DNA of 64,000 bases from Pseudomonas lini (GCF_001042905.1 NZ_JYLB01000002.1:248001-312000), one strand, 5' to 3'; counted from the stretch's first letter, positions 52,232 through 60,951 are shown. Notes: a model not told the origin generated them from the letters alone. Made by a program: numbers and translations.

Positions 52232-53563
52232 ATGAGCCTCAATGTACTGGAGGCGGGCGCGAGCCCGTCCGTTAGCCACGACGCCGAAAAAGCCCTGGTC
52301 CGCAAAGTCGCCTGGCGACTGATGCCACTGATCATGGTTTGCTACCTGTTCGCGTTTTTCGACCGCATCAACATCAGCTTCGCCAAGTTCCAGTTGCAGG
52401 CCGACCTGAGCCTGAGCGATACCGCTTATGGCCTCGGCGCCGGGCTGTTTGTGGTCGGTTACGTGATCTTCGAAGTGCCGAGCAACATGATGCTCTACAA
52501 GGTCGGTGCCCGGCGCTGGATCGCCCGGATCATGATGTCCTGGGGTGTCGCCACGGCGGCCATGGTCTTCGTCAACAGCGAATGGCAGTTCTACGCCTTG
52601 CGCTTCGTGATTGGTGCGATGGAAGCGGGTTTCGCGCCGGGCGTGCTGTATTACCTGACGCTGTGGTTCCCGCAGCACTATCGCGGGCGCATCACGTCGA
52701 TGCTGTTTCTCGCGTCGGCGTTTGCCGGGCTGGTTGGCGCACCGTTCTCCGGGCTGGTGCTGCAACACCTGGATGGCGTCCTTGATATGCGCGGCTGGCA
52801 TTGGCTGTTTCTGCTCGGTGGCGTGCCTTGCATCGGCCTCGGTTTGTTGGTGCTGACCTTGCTCAAGGACCGCATCGAAGACGCCCATTGGCTGACGTCG
52901 TCGGAAAAGAAACTGCTCGCCAGCCGTATCGCTCACCACGAACCGCACAAGAGCGGCGGTTCCTTGCTGGCAGCCTTGCGGATTCCGGGTTTCCTGATGC
53001 TGGGGCTGATTTACTTTCTGATTCAGGTAGCGTCCTACGGCTTGAATTTCTGGGCACCGCAACTGATCCGCAGTGCCGGCACCGAGAGTCCGGTGATGAT
53101 CGGCTTGCTGACCGCCATTCCCTATGTCTGTGGCGCCATCAGCATGGTGGTGATCGGGCGGTTGTCCGATGCCACCGGCGAGCGGCGCAAGTTTGTTGCA
53201 GGTCTGGTGGCGGTAGGCGCGGTGGGGTTCTTCAGCGCAGGAATCTTCGCTAACCACACGACCTTCCTGATTGTCGCCCTGGGCTTGCTCGGTGCCGGGA
53301 TCATCGCCTCCATCCCGAGCTTCTGGACCCTCCCGCCAAAACTACTGGCCGGTGCCGGCGCAGGTGCTGCGGGCGGGATCGCGGTGATCAACACCCTTGG
53401 CCAATTCGGCGGGATCGTCAGCCCGGTCATGGTCGGGCGGATCAAGGACCTGACCGGCAGCACCACCCCGGCCCTGTACGTCATCGGCGTCGCCGCGCTG
53501 ATTGCTGCTGCGTTGTTGCTGTGGGGATTGCCGCAGAAGCTGCGCACGCTCGATAAGTTCTGA
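52232..53563 (+). CDS. MFS transporter, anion:cation symporter (ACS) family
   Basis: 443 residues from ATG 52232 with a GGAGA site; twelve membrane segments. ACS-family marks: LVRKVAWRLMPLIMVCYLFAFFDRINISFAK near residues 26-56, GYVIFEVPSNMMLYKVGARRWIARIM (about 79-104). Members import organic acid anions. It follows the CoA-transferase and lyase on the same strand after a large repeat, so it likely imports their substrate, a branched or hydroxy dicarboxylate. Its start is chosen over a frame that reads through the repeat. Confidence 0.9.
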   Translation: MSLNVLEAGASPSVSHDAEKALVRKVAWRLMPLIMVCYLFAFFDRINISFAKFQLQADLSLSDTAYGLGAGLFVVGYVIFEVPSNMMLYKVGARRWIARIMMSWGVATAAMVFVNSEWQFYALRFVIGAMEAGFAPGVLYYLTLWFPQHYRGRITSMLFLASAFAGLVGAPFSGLVLQHLDGVLDMRGWHWLFLLGGVPCIGLGLLVLTLLKDRIEDAHWLTSSEKKLLASRIAHHEPHKSGGSLLAALRIPGFLMLGLIYFLIQVASYGLNFWAPQLIRSAGTESPVMIGLLTAIPYVCGAISMVVIGRLSDATGERRKFVAGLVAVGAVGFFSAGIFANHTTFLIVALGLLGAGIIASIPSFWTLPPKLLAGAGAGAAGGIAVINTLGQFGGIVSPVMVGRIKDLTGSTTPALYVIGVAALIAAALLLWGLPQKLRTLDKF

Positions 53564-53584
53564 AATCTGCGGCGTCAGGAAAAC

Positions 53585-53681
53585 CGCTTTCGCGAGCAAG
53601 CCCGCTCCCACATTGACCGCGTCAGGCACAGGATCTGTGTCCGACGCCAATCCCTGTGGGAGCGGGCTTGCCCGCGAAGAC
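53585..53681. repeat. REP pair, family A, outward orientation
   Basis: Outward arms, one of the CTCGCGA and one of the CCCGCGA subtype, about 40 bases apart. Confidence 0.85.
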
Positions 53682-53773
53682 TGACTCACAGCAACAAAGC
53701 ACTAGTGGTTCTACGCCCAAGGACGTTTAAGTTGTACGCTCCGGTTGGACTCAGCCTCAAGGTTACTAAACCC

Positions 53774-54190
53774 ATGCTAACCGGCCTCAATCACCTGACC
53801 CTCGCCGTCACCGACCTGAACCGCAGCGTGGCGTTCTATCGCGATCTGCTGCAACTCCAGCTTGAAGCCACGTGGGACACCGGCGCCTATCTCTCATTAC
53901 CCGGTCTATGGCTGTGCCTTTCTCTCGATCCGTTGCGCGAATCCGCTCCCGCCGCTGACTACACCCATTACGCCTTCAGTATCGGCGCTACGGACTTCCC
54001 GTTGTTCGTCGAACGCCTGCGATCCGCTAGCGTGCGGGAATGGCGGGACAACCGCAGCGAAGGCGCGTCGTTTTATTTTCTCGATCCGGACGGGCACAAG
54101 CTAGAGGCGCATGTCGGGGATCTGGCGTCGCGGCTGGCGGCGTGTCGGCAACGGCCGTATGCGGGGATGAAGTTCTTCGACGATCGTTAA
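53774..54190 (+). CDS. fosA: Fosfomycin resistance glutathione transferase FosA
   Basis: 138 residues from ATG 53774 ([12 protein letters not shown]). Vicinal-oxygen-chelate fold; the Mn ligands are all present: His7 in NHLTLAV, His65 in THYAFSI and Glu111 in KLEAHVGDL. Opens the epoxide of fosfomycin with glutathione. Chromosomal fosA is normal in Pseudomonas, so this is intrinsic resistance and not an acquired gene. Length matches the ~135-residue FosA of P. aeruginosa. Confidence 0.93.
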   Translation: MLTGLNHLTLAVTDLNRSVAFYRDLLQLQLEATWDTGAYLSLPGLWLCLSLDPLRESAPAADYTHYAFSIGATDFPLFVERLRSASVREWRDNRSEGASFYFLDPDGHKLEAHVGDLASRLAACRQRPYAGMKFFDDR

Positions 54191-54254
54191 GTCGATGCTC
54201 GAGGTCCTGGGATAGACTTGCGTCCATTCATCCGGCGTTTCAACAGGAATTCCC

Positions 54255-54893
54255 ATGACTCCATCACTGCTAATGGCGGTTCTCGCCTCGGGCTTCATTT
54301 ATGGCATCACGCCGGGGCCGGGTGTACTGGCGGTGTTCGGCATCGGCGCGGCGCGCGGGCGGCGGGCCGGAGCGGGGTTTCTGTGCGGGCATTTGCTGGG
54401 CGACGTGATCTGGTGCAGCACGGCGCTGATCGCGATTGTCGGTGCGCGGGAAATCGGCAGCACCGCGTTCGATGTGCTGGGCGTATTCAGTGGGCTCTAC
54501 TTGTTCTGGCTGGGTCTGCGCGCGGTGCGGGCTCGCCGCGGCAGTGCCGAGGCGCCTCAGGGGCCGGCGCGGCAGCCGTTCTGGCACGGCATCATGTTCG
54601 GTCTGACCAACCCCAAGGCATACCCGGTGGCGGTGGCGACCTTTACTGCGCTGCTGTCCAGCCGTGCAGAATTGCTGCATTGGTCGATGCTGCCATGGTT
54701 GATCGTCCTCAGCTTCATTGGTGGCCTTATGGCCTACGCTATCCTCATAGGCATCGTCGGTGCGCGTCAGGTGCGCACGCTGTATCAGCGCCATGAACTG
54801 GCGATCACGCGGTTGTGCGGGGTAATGTTCATCGGTTTTGCCATCAATGCCCTGGTGCATGCGCTGCCGGGGCTGGTGACGAACAAGGCTTGA
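54255..54893 (+). CDS. LysE-family amino acid exporter
   Basis: 212 residues, about six membrane segments. LysE/RhtB marks: GFIYGITPGPGVLAVFGIGAARGRRAGAGFLCGHLLGD at residues about 14-51 and the mid-protein GIMFGLTNPKAYPVAVATF. Exports amino acids or homoserine lactone-type metabolites; the substrate cannot be told. Codes start at ATG 54255. Confidence 0.9.
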   Translation: MTPSLLMAVLASGFIYGITPGPGVLAVFGIGAARGRRAGAGFLCGHLLGDVIWCSTALIAIVGAREIGSTAFDVLGVFSGLYLFWLGLRAVRARRGSAEAPQGPARQPFWHGIMFGLTNPKAYPVAVATFTALLSSRAELLHWSMLPWLIVLSFIGGLMAYAILIGIVGARQVRTLYQRHELAITRLCGVMFIGFAINALVHALPGLVTNKA

Positions 54894-54939
54894 GGCTGAT
54901 CGCAAGGAAGCGTCAGCTGCACAGTCATCGCTCGGGCGT

Positions 54940-56349
54940 ATGACCGGTCAGGGAGGGTTGTTCAATGTTGCATTGTCCGGACACGCTCTCGGCATCATGG
55001 AAACCAGAAATTCCGCACCACTGGCCAGCTACATCGACCTCTTGCTGGACGCCGTCTGTGCGGTGGACAAACAAGGTCGCTTCGTATTTGTCAGCGCGGC
55101 CTGCGAGCGCATTTTCGGTTACACCCCCGACGAGCTGATCGGCCAGCCGATGATCGACTTAGTGCATCCCGCCGACCGACAGCGCACCATCGACGCCGCG
55201 CGGGAGATCATGGGGGGCGAGCCCAAGCTCAACTTTGAAAATCGCTACCTGCGCAAGGACGGCCGGGTGGTACACATTCTCTGGTCGGCGCGCTGGTCGG
55301 AGGTCGATCAGTTGCGCATTGCCGTGGCGCGCGACATCACCGAGCGCAAACAGGCCGAGTCCCGGCAAGCGGCGCTGTATGCAATCTCCGAGGCGGCCCA
55401 TGCGGCGGAAGACCTGCTGGCGCTGTTCAAACGCGTCCATTCGATTATCGGCGAATGGCTCCCAGCGTTGAATTTCTCTGTGGCGCTGTATGACGAACAC
55501 TGCGCGCAGCTTAATTTTCCCTATCACGTCGACGACCGTGAACCGCAACCCGAGGAGCCCGGGACTGTGACCGGGCGTCTTTGCAGCGAAGTGATTCGCA
55601 GCGGCTTGCCGATTCTGCTGACCCCGGATCAGGACGATCCGCCGGCCGGTTTTGCGGCGCTTGTCGCGGGCCAGGATTCGCCCTGCTGGCTGGGCGTGCC
55701 ATTGAGTTCGCAGAACAACGGCACCATTGGCGCCTTGATCGTTAAAAGCGTACCGGGCGGCGAGCGTTACACCGAGCAAGACAAGGAACTGCTGCAGTAT
55801 GTTTGCGCTCAGGTCGCGACCGCTATCGAGCGCAAGCAATTGCATGCCCGGCTCCAGCGCATGGCCCAGTACGACCAACTGACTCAGCTACCCAATCGCG
55901 AGTTGCTGCGCGAACGCCTCAAGGCCTCACTGGCGCTGGCCCGGGAAGATTCCGGTCGAATGGCGTTGCTCTACGTCGATCTCGACCGCTTCAAGCAAGT
56001 CAACGACACCCTTGGTCATGCAGTTGGGGACATGCTGTTGCAAGCGGTCGCCAATCGGCTCAAGGGCTGCGTGCGCGAAACCGACACCGTAGCGCGTATC
56101 GGCGGTGATGAATTTGTCGTGTTGTTGCACAGCATCCACGCCGCGGAAGACGCCGAGAATGTGGCGGGAAAAATCCGCCAGGTACTGGTTCAGCCCCTGC
56201 GCCTGGACGGACATAACCTGAACATTCAGCCGAGCATTGGCGTTGCGCGCTACCCCGAGCATGGCACTGAAGAAAACCAGCTGTTCAGGCATGCCGATGA
56301 GGCGATGTACACCGCAAAACGCCAACATCACCTGCGTCTCGGGGCCTGA
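54940..56349 (+). CDS. PAS-GAF-GGDEF diguanylate cyclase
   Basis: 469 residues. PAS domain (about 30-140, with FGYTPDELIGQ and ITERKQAESRQ), GAF domain (about 155-300), and GGDEF domain with intact GGDEF (about residues 388-392). The inhibitory I-site RETD lies five residues before it. So it should make cyclic di-GMP and be feedback inhibited. The start is uncertain: ATG 54940 or ATG 54997. No membrane segment. The PAS ligand is unknown. Confidence 0.9.
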   Translation: MTGQGGLFNVALSGHALGIMETRNSAPLASYIDLLLDAVCAVDKQGRFVFVSAACERIFGYTPDELIGQPMIDLVHPADRQRTIDAAREIMGGEPKLNFENRYLRKDGRVVHILWSARWSEVDQLRIAVARDITERKQAESRQAALYAISEAAHAAEDLLALFKRVHSIIGEWLPALNFSVALYDEHCAQLNFPYHVDDREPQPEEPGTVTGRLCSEVIRSGLPILLTPDQDDPPAGFAALVAGQDSPCWLGVPLSSQNNGTIGALIVKSVPGGERYTEQDKELLQYVCAQVATAIERKQLHARLQRMAQYDQLTQLPNRELLRERLKASLALAREDSGRMALLYVDLDRFKQVNDTLGHAVGDMLLQAVANRLKGCVRETDTVARIGGDEFVVLLHSIHAAEDAENVAGKIRQVLVQPLRLDGHNLNIQPSIGVARYPEHGTEENQLFRHADEAMYTAKRQHHLRLGA

Positions 56350-56472
56350 AAGTCCGTCACCGTTCGTCGCGGCGTTGCCAGTTTTTCTAAACCTTTTTGG
56401 CGATGGAAATTCTTATTCTATGCGGGCGGCTGCTCGCCGCTCGCTGCTCTCATCATCAAGAGGATGAAAACC

Positions 56473-56628
56473 ATGCCTACTTCAAAAAATCCGAGTCCGG
56501 GTAGTGCCCATGATCGAACGAAGGCGTCTGAAGCCGGTCGCAAAGGTGGGAAAACCACCACGACGACCGTTGATAAAGACTCCGCGAAAGGCGGCATGGG
56601 CCGCAAAGGTGGTCAGAAATCCCGGTAA
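56473..56628 (+). CDS. KGG-motif stress peptide (YciG-like)
   Basis: 51 residues: MPTSKNPSPGSAHDRTKASE, then two KGG motifs (AGRKGGK and GRKGGQ), the stress-induced acidophilic-repeat family that includes YciG. Highly basic and probably disordered. Such peptides appear in stationary phase or general stress. It lies 73 bases before the DUF4142 gene; an AGAGGATG site precedes the ATG. Short gene, missed by usual thresholds, but the motif is clear. Confidence 0.85.
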   Translation: MPTSKNPSPGSAHDRTKASEAGRKGGKTTTTTVDKDSAKGGMGRKGGQKSR

Positions 56629-56701
56629 TAGTGAAGGTGGTTTTATTAAAAGACGGGGGCGCAAGCTCCCGTTTGAATTTTCAAAGAAGGAGGGCGCGAC
56701 C

Positions 56702-57205
56702 ATGAGCCAGATGGCCACCCGTTTACGCAATGCCAGTTTTGTCACGTTACTGGGGCTGTTTGCCAGCAGTGCCTTTGCCCAGTCAGCTGCCGAATTCATC
56801 AACGAAGCGTCGGCCAAAGGCATGGCCGACATCGAAGCCAGTCGCTTGGCGCACCAGAAAACCGAGTCCAAACAGGTCAAGGATTACACCATCGTGGTGA
56901 TCAACGACCTCACCACAGCGAACCAGCATCTGGCGAAAATTGCCAAGCAACTCGATTTACCGGTTGCGCCACGCGAAGAGGTGATGGACAAGGCCAAAAC
57001 GCTGATCCCGGAGGTGAAGGACGACGCGTCCTTCGATGAGGCATACGCCGCCAACCAGGTGAAGACCACACAAGAATCCATCGACCAGCTTCAACAACAA
57101 GCACAGGCCACGGACGTGCCGCAAATCAAAGCGTTCGCCGAAGAAACGTTGCCCAAACTGCAAAACCACCTGCAAATGGCCAGAGAGCTGCAAGCCAGTC
57201 GTTAG
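56702..57205 (+). CDS. DUF4142 periplasmic protein
   Basis: 167 residues from ATG 56702 with AAGGAGG 9 bases before it. Signal peptide MSQMATRLRNASFVTLLGLFASSAFA, then a helical ferritin-like DUF4142 domain (FINEASAKGMADIEASRLAHQKTESKQVKDY; EAYAANQVKTTQESIDQLQQQAQ). Function unknown; the family often sits with stress genes, as with the KGG peptide here. Confidence 0.9.
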   Translation: MSQMATRLRNASFVTLLGLFASSAFAQSAAEFINEASAKGMADIEASRLAHQKTESKQVKDYTIVVINDLTTANQHLAKIAKQLDLPVAPREEVMDKAKTLIPEVKDDASFDEAYAANQVKTTQESIDQLQQQAQATDVPQIKAFAEETLPKLQNHLQMARELQASR

Positions 57206-57257
57206 CACCAATGGCGCGGGTGACATCGCCGGTCACCCGCGGGGCATGGATCAACAT

Positions 57258-57659
57258 TCATTCATCCTGTTTCTTTGTTTCCGGGACGACAGTGCCGTCC
57301 AGGGCAATCGTTTCGCCTTCGCCGAGGTGGCGATATTTCTTTCTCAATTCTTCCAACTGTTTGAGATCCAGCGATTCGAGTCCCAACATCGCGTTCTGCG
57401 CTTCTTTCGTGACTCGCAATAACTCATCGATCTTCAAGTGCAAAATGTCCGTGTCGCGGTTCTGGGTGTTCTGGATCAGGAACACCATCAGGAAGGTGAT
57501 GATGGTGGTCGAGGTGTTGATGATCAGTTGCCAGGTATCGTTGAAATGAAAAATCGGCCCGCTCAAACCCCACAGGATAATCAGAGCGATCGCCCCCAGA
57601 AATGTCCGGGGCAGGCCGGCCCACAGGGAGAGTTTCTGTGCAATTTTCGCGAATTTCAT
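57258..57659 (-). CDS. Low-affinity iron permease family protein
   Basis: 133 residues with two membrane helices (TFLGAIALIILWGLSG; WQLIINTSTTIITFLMVFLIQ) followed by the family hallmark IQNTQNRDTDILHLKIDELLR (about residues 62-82) and a cytosolic coil. Matches the Pfam low-affinity iron permease family; whether bacterial members transport iron is not established. Single gene, converging with DUF4142. Confidence 0.88.
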   Translation of the reverse strand: MKFAKIAQKLSLWAGLPRTFLGAIALIILWGLSGPIFHFNDTWQLIINTSTTIITFLMVFLIQNTQNRDTDILHLKIDELLRVTKEAQNAMLGLESLDLKQLEELRKKYRHLGEGETIALDGTVVPETKKQDE

Positions 57660-57855
57660 TGCCGTGTTCCTTATAGGGATGAGCCTGATTTTCAGACAGC
57701 ACGGGCATAACGAAAATTCTGCTGAATATTGCCTGCGGGGCGGAAAACCGATGCGTTGAACCCTCTGTCAGCGCTGATCGTTCGGGGCCGAGAAAGTCGC
57801 AACCATTTCCACCGACATGGGTCACTACTTCAAGCCCCTGAAACTGGAGAACAGC

Positions 57856-58002
57856 ATGAACCTTGCACGCACGTTTTACCTGTGCTGCTGCCTGCTTGCA
57901 TTGCAGGGCTGCTTCGATAACTCGGATAACGAGACTAAAGACAATACTGACGGCACCAAGTCTTCGGTGCAGATGCAGGAGAAGGGGGCGGATAGTAAAT
58001 AG
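57856..58002 (+). CDS. Small lipoprotein
   Basis: 48 residues. Signal MNLARTFYLCCCLLALQGC with lipobox LQGC (Cys19), then a short acidic, Asn/Asp/Lys-rich tail (FDNSDNETKDNTDGTKSS). A GGAGA site lies about 6 bases before the ATG. Likely anchored in the outer membrane; function unknown. Confidence 0.75.
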   Translation: MNLARTFYLCCCLLALQGCFDNSDNETKDNTDGTKSSVQMQEKGADSK

Positions 58003-58027
58003 CGGTGAGTCGCTGCTACCGTTGCAC

Positions 58028-58122
58028 CCCAAGACACAAGCGGGCTTGCTCGCGAAGACGGCGGTATAGTCAATATTGATGTCGCCTGACACACCGCATT
58101 CGCGAGCAAGCCCGCTCCCACA
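58028..58122. repeat. REPIN, family A, with truncated left arm
   Basis: The left arm lacks the GTGGGAG end and is identical to the variant at 49729-49760; the right arm is normal. Confidence 0.85.
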
Positions 58123-58166
58123 GGTTCCGCGCCTGAACTGGCATTGGTTTTTTTGTGCCTATCTAT

Positions 58167-58706
58167 TCACGCCGACAGCGTCACCTCAGTCTTCCAGCTG
58201 AAGTACCCCAACACTTCACAGCGCTGGTTGATCAGCATGAAGTTCAGTTCGCAGGCTGTTACGCCCGTGCTCAGTTGCGAACACTCCCAATAATGATCAT
58301 CGGCGCTGTGGCTGCCAGGCTGGGTCGGGTTGGCGGGGTCGGGCGTGGGGACTGTCTGGTCGCTGTGAACGATCAGTTTGGGCGGCGAAAGGACCCCGGC
58401 ATCGTCCACCGTCAGGTCGTGAAATACCACCGTATGTTCGGCCAGCAGGCTGACGGTCCTGCCGCGAACATGGAAGACCTTTCCGTTGCTGGCTGTCAGC
58501 GTTATTTTGCTGTCATTTTCAGCACTTTGTGTCGTCGTGCTACTAGTCACGGGGAAGATGAAGCCATCTTCAATCACAGTCGGGTTCTGCGATTCAAGAC
58601 TGGGTTGCGAATAGCGTGAAAGCAACGATTCGGCATCGACAATCAGAAGCACACTACTGGCTATCACGGCGTCCGCCGAAGGGGAGGTAATCGGTTCGGA
58701 AGTCAT
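58167..58706 (-). CDS. AidA/PixA-family inclusion-body protein, second copy
   Basis: 179 residues from the ATG at 58704-58706, with AAGGA six bases upstream; a start one codon earlier lies too close to that site. AidA/PixA (PF12306) marks: SVLLIVDAESLLSRYSQPS and DDHYWECSQLSTGVTACELNFMLINQRCEVLGYFSWKTEVTL. Family members form crystalline or inclusion bodies and are quorum- or phase-regulated in some hosts (PixA in Xenorhabdus, AidA in Ralstonia). It lies 124 bases after the related gene on the same strand. Confidence 0.85.
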   Translation of the reverse strand: MTSEPITSPSADAVIASSVLLIVDAESLLSRYSQPSLESQNPTVIEDGFIFPVTSSTTTQSAENDSKITLTASNGKVFHVRGRTVSLLAEHTVVFHDLTVDDAGVLSPPKLIVHSDQTVPTPDPANPTQPGSHSADDHYWECSQLSTGVTACELNFMLINQRCEVLGYFSWKTEVTLSA

Positions 58707-58782
58707 CATGGATCCTTTCATGATGTTGACGCAAAACGGTAACCGCTTCGGTTCAAGCGAGACATCCTGTTCCAGCCGAGGC

Positions 58783-58812
58783 GGCAACGAGCTCGGTAGG
58801 CCCCTCGTTGCC
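58783..58812. promoter_or_regulatory. Hairpin between the two AidA/PixA genes
   Basis: GGCAACGAG and CTCGTTGCC, 9 paired bases around a 12-base loop. No T run, so it more likely sets transcript stability or ratio than full termination. Confidence 0.5.
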
Positions 58813-58830
58813 AAGGGGCCCGGCCCAGCA

Positions 58831-59334
58831 TCAGTTACGGATGGTAATGAACGGATCCCATGTGCAGCAGCCGATGATCTGGCAGTCGCGATTCACGATC
58901 AGAAACTGGAAGTGATAGGTCACGCTGCCGCAGGCAAGGGTTTCCGAAGACCAGTAATGGTTATCGACCTTCTGGCAGCTGGGCACCGACGGATTGCTGG
59001 TGTTAGGAACTGCAAAGGAGGCAGTAGCCTTGCGTGGCGTGGGCGTAGAGATCAACTCGTTGCCTGCGTTACCGACGAACTTGTAGAAAATCACTGCTTG
59101 CTCGAAGCCCAGCGACAGGCTGGCTTCACGCCAGCGAATCAGATCGCCTACCTGGGCTTTCAGGTTGAGCTCGCCGCCGGCCTGGCCACTTACCACGTTG
59201 TTCTGATTGGTCACCATGTACACATGATTGACGTCGATCATCGTCGGCGCAGCAGGGTTTTTGCTGATGTTCGGGTAGTTTTTCAGAATGGTTTCGGTGT
59301 CGATCGAAACAAGTACATCCGTGACTCGAGACAT
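58831..59334 (-). CDS. AidA/PixA-family inclusion-body protein, first copy
   Basis: 167 residues with AAAGGAG before the ATG. PixA-family marks: VTDVLVSIDTETILKNYPNIS, VYMVTNQNNVVSGQAGGELNLKAQVGDLIRWREASLSLGFEQAVIFY, and NHYWSSETLACGSVTYHFQFLIVNRDCQIIGCCTWDPFI. No signal peptide, as usual for cytosolic inclusion proteins. First of a pair; the second copy is more diverged and longer in its N-terminal half. An imperfectly understood family; function not fixed. Confidence 0.88.
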   Translation of the reverse strand: MSRVTDVLVSIDTETILKNYPNISKNPAAPTMIDVNHVYMVTNQNNVVSGQAGGELNLKAQVGDLIRWREASLSLGFEQAVIFYKFVGNAGNELISTPTPRKATASFAVPNTSNPSVPSCQKVDNHYWSSETLACGSVTYHFQFLIVNRDCQIIGCCTWDPFITIRN

Positions 59335-59779
59335 AGTAAAGCTCCTTTGAACATAGTGATTACCTGGCTACCTACCAGGTACGACAACGCTTGTTGCCTT
59401 GCGGCCGTTGCGAACACACTACTGGGGAACCCACTCGATTCACGGGGTACGAGCTGGCCTTGCTCCTTGCCTTGAGATAACGGGTTGGGTTCCTTCCAAC
59501 AGGCCGCGATAGGACTATAGATGCCATTTTTATACTGTCAAAATCGCTTTGCCCTTCGGTCGACGAACGGTCCTTTTGGTTATGACTTTCAATGATTTTG
59601 CGATAAGAAAAGGCTCATTCAGATCCCCTGTGTTTTTCAATCGTCAAGTGATCCGGGTTCAGGCAATAGACAGACAAGGCCTGTTAAAAGAGTAATGAAC
59701 CAGGCAGGAAGATGGTTGGAAAAGGGGTGCTGTTTTTTGCTGGTTCACTCGATTTGGCTTTCAAGCCTGAGGAGGCGGC
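59335..59779. other. Intergenic region with a leader palindrome
   Basis: 445 bases between divergent genes. It holds a 21-base palindrome (59361-59381) in the leader of the AidA/PixA pair. The rest is AT-richer than average (about 59510-59700) and probably carries both promoters. No gene seen. Confidence 0.5.
59361..59381. promoter_or_regulatory. Lux-box-like palindrome before the AidA/PixA pair
   Basis: TACCTGG-CTACCTA-CCAGGTA: 7-base arms, 7-base spacer, 27-47 bases before the start codon. The outer ACCTGG/CCAGGT resembles a lux-type box. It may also form a hairpin near the ribosome site. Confidence 0.4.
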
Positions 59780-60109
59780 ATGTTGTTACGTTACATGGTG
59801 TTGCTGGCGGTGGTGGTTACCGCTGCGGGTTGTGTGCAGGAACGGGTTGTTCATGACCGGCGTCCGGTGCAGCGTGAATATGTTGAAATAATCGCACCGC
59901 AGCCGCCACCGGAACGCGTTGTTGAGGTAGAGCCTGCGGGGCGGTCGGGTTATCTCTGGTCCAGGGGGTACTGGCGTTGGGAAGGTGGGCGTTATGTCGC
60001 GGTTCATGGCCATTGGGTCCCGGAACGGCCGGGGTATCGTTATGTGCATCCGCACTGGGAGCAACGTAACGATGGCTGGCATTGGCGGGTGGGGGCGTGG
60101 GTTAACTGA
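59780..60109 (+). CDS. YXWGXW-repeat lipoprotein
   Basis: 109 residues. Lipoprotein signal MLLRYMVLLAVVVTAAGC with lipobox AAGC (Cys18), then a proline-rich linker (IIAPQPPPERVVEVEPAG) and aromatic repeats of the YXWGXW type (YLWSRGYWRWEGGRYVAVHGHWV; YVHPHWEQRNDGWHW). The family is secreted and its role is unknown. Start by ATG 59780 with GAGGAGG seven bases upstream. Confidence 0.87.
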   Translation: MLLRYMVLLAVVVTAAGCVQERVVHDRRPVQREYVEIIAPQPPPERVVEVEPAGRSGYLWSRGYWRWEGGRYVAVHGHWVPERPGYRYVHPHWEQRNDGWHWRVGAWVN

Positions 60110-60175
60110 CGCGGTCAATGTATCGTAGCGAACCGGTTGTCTGCCTCTGGCGACAACCACCGACAGGAGAGCGAT

Positions 60176-60946
60176 ATGAGTTGGTCCGCCAAACAATACG
60201 TAGCTTTTGAAGACGAGCGAACGCGCCCGGCGCGTGACTTGCTGGCCGCCATCCCCGCAATGGATGTCCAATCGGCAATCGACATCGGTTGCGGCCCGGG
60301 TAATTCCACCGAGTTGCTGGTGCAGCGCTTTCCCAATGCCGCGGTGCGAGGGGTGGACAGTTCACCCGATATGATCGAGGCCGCTTGCAAGCGCTTGCCT
60401 CACCTGCGTTTCGACACTGCTGACATTGATACCTGGAAAGAGACCGGCCCGTTCGACGTGATTTTCGCCAACGCGGTGTTGCAGTGGCTGCCTGATCACG
60501 CCCGGTTGCTGCCGTCATTGGTGACCAGGCTTGCGCCTGGCGGTAGCCTGGCGATTCAGATGCCCGACAACCTCAACGAACCGTCGCACAGGTTGATGCG
60601 CGAAGTCGCGGCGAACGGCCCTTGGGCTGACAAACTGGCGGGGGTCGCTGGGCTGCGAACGGAAATGAAGGATGCGGGTGGTTACTACTCGATGCTGCGT
60701 GCCCATTGCACCCGGGTCGATGTATGGCGCACCACTTACCACCATCCACTCGCGGACGGCGCATCGGGTGTGGTCGAGTGGTTCAAGGGCAGCGGTTTAC
60801 GGCCTTTCCTTGAGCCGCTGAATGAAGCGGAGCGGGTGCAGTATCTCAAGCAGTATCAGACGGCAATCGAGCAGGCCTATCCGGCGCTGAGCGATGGTTC
60901 GGTGCTATTGCCGTTTCCGCGTTTGTTCATGGTGGCGACGCGCTGA
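60176..60946 (+). CDS. tam: Trans-aconitate 2-methyltransferase
   Basis: 256 residues from ATG 60176 with AGGAGA upstream (MSWSAKQYVAFEDERTRPARDLLAAIP). SAM-binding motif AIDIGCGPGNSTELL (about residues 34-48) and Tam-specific stretches VIFANAVLQWLPDHARLLP and LAIQMPDNLNEPSHRLM. Methylates trans-aconitate, which otherwise inhibits aconitase. Length and start match the family. Confidence 0.92.
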   Translation: MSWSAKQYVAFEDERTRPARDLLAAIPAMDVQSAIDIGCGPGNSTELLVQRFPNAAVRGVDSSPDMIEAACKRLPHLRFDTADIDTWKETGPFDVIFANAVLQWLPDHARLLPSLVTRLAPGGSLAIQMPDNLNEPSHRLMREVAANGPWADKLAGVAGLRTEMKDAGGYYSMLRAHCTRVDVWRTTYHHPLADGASGVVEWFKGSGLRPFLEPLNEAERVQYLKQYQTAIEQAYPALSDGSVLLPFPRLFMVATR

Positions 60947-60951
60947 CCTAC

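Noticed and set aside
52042..52275. 77-residue frame across the composite repeat
   Set aside because: Reads through a palindrome; peptide phrases are repeat translations.
51857..53257. 466-residue minus strand frame over the MFS gene
   Set aside because: Shadow of the ACS transporter; partly reads a repeat.
53774..54190. FosA as an acquired resistance gene
   Set aside because: Chromosomal fosA is usual in Pseudomonas and there is no mobile element beside it.
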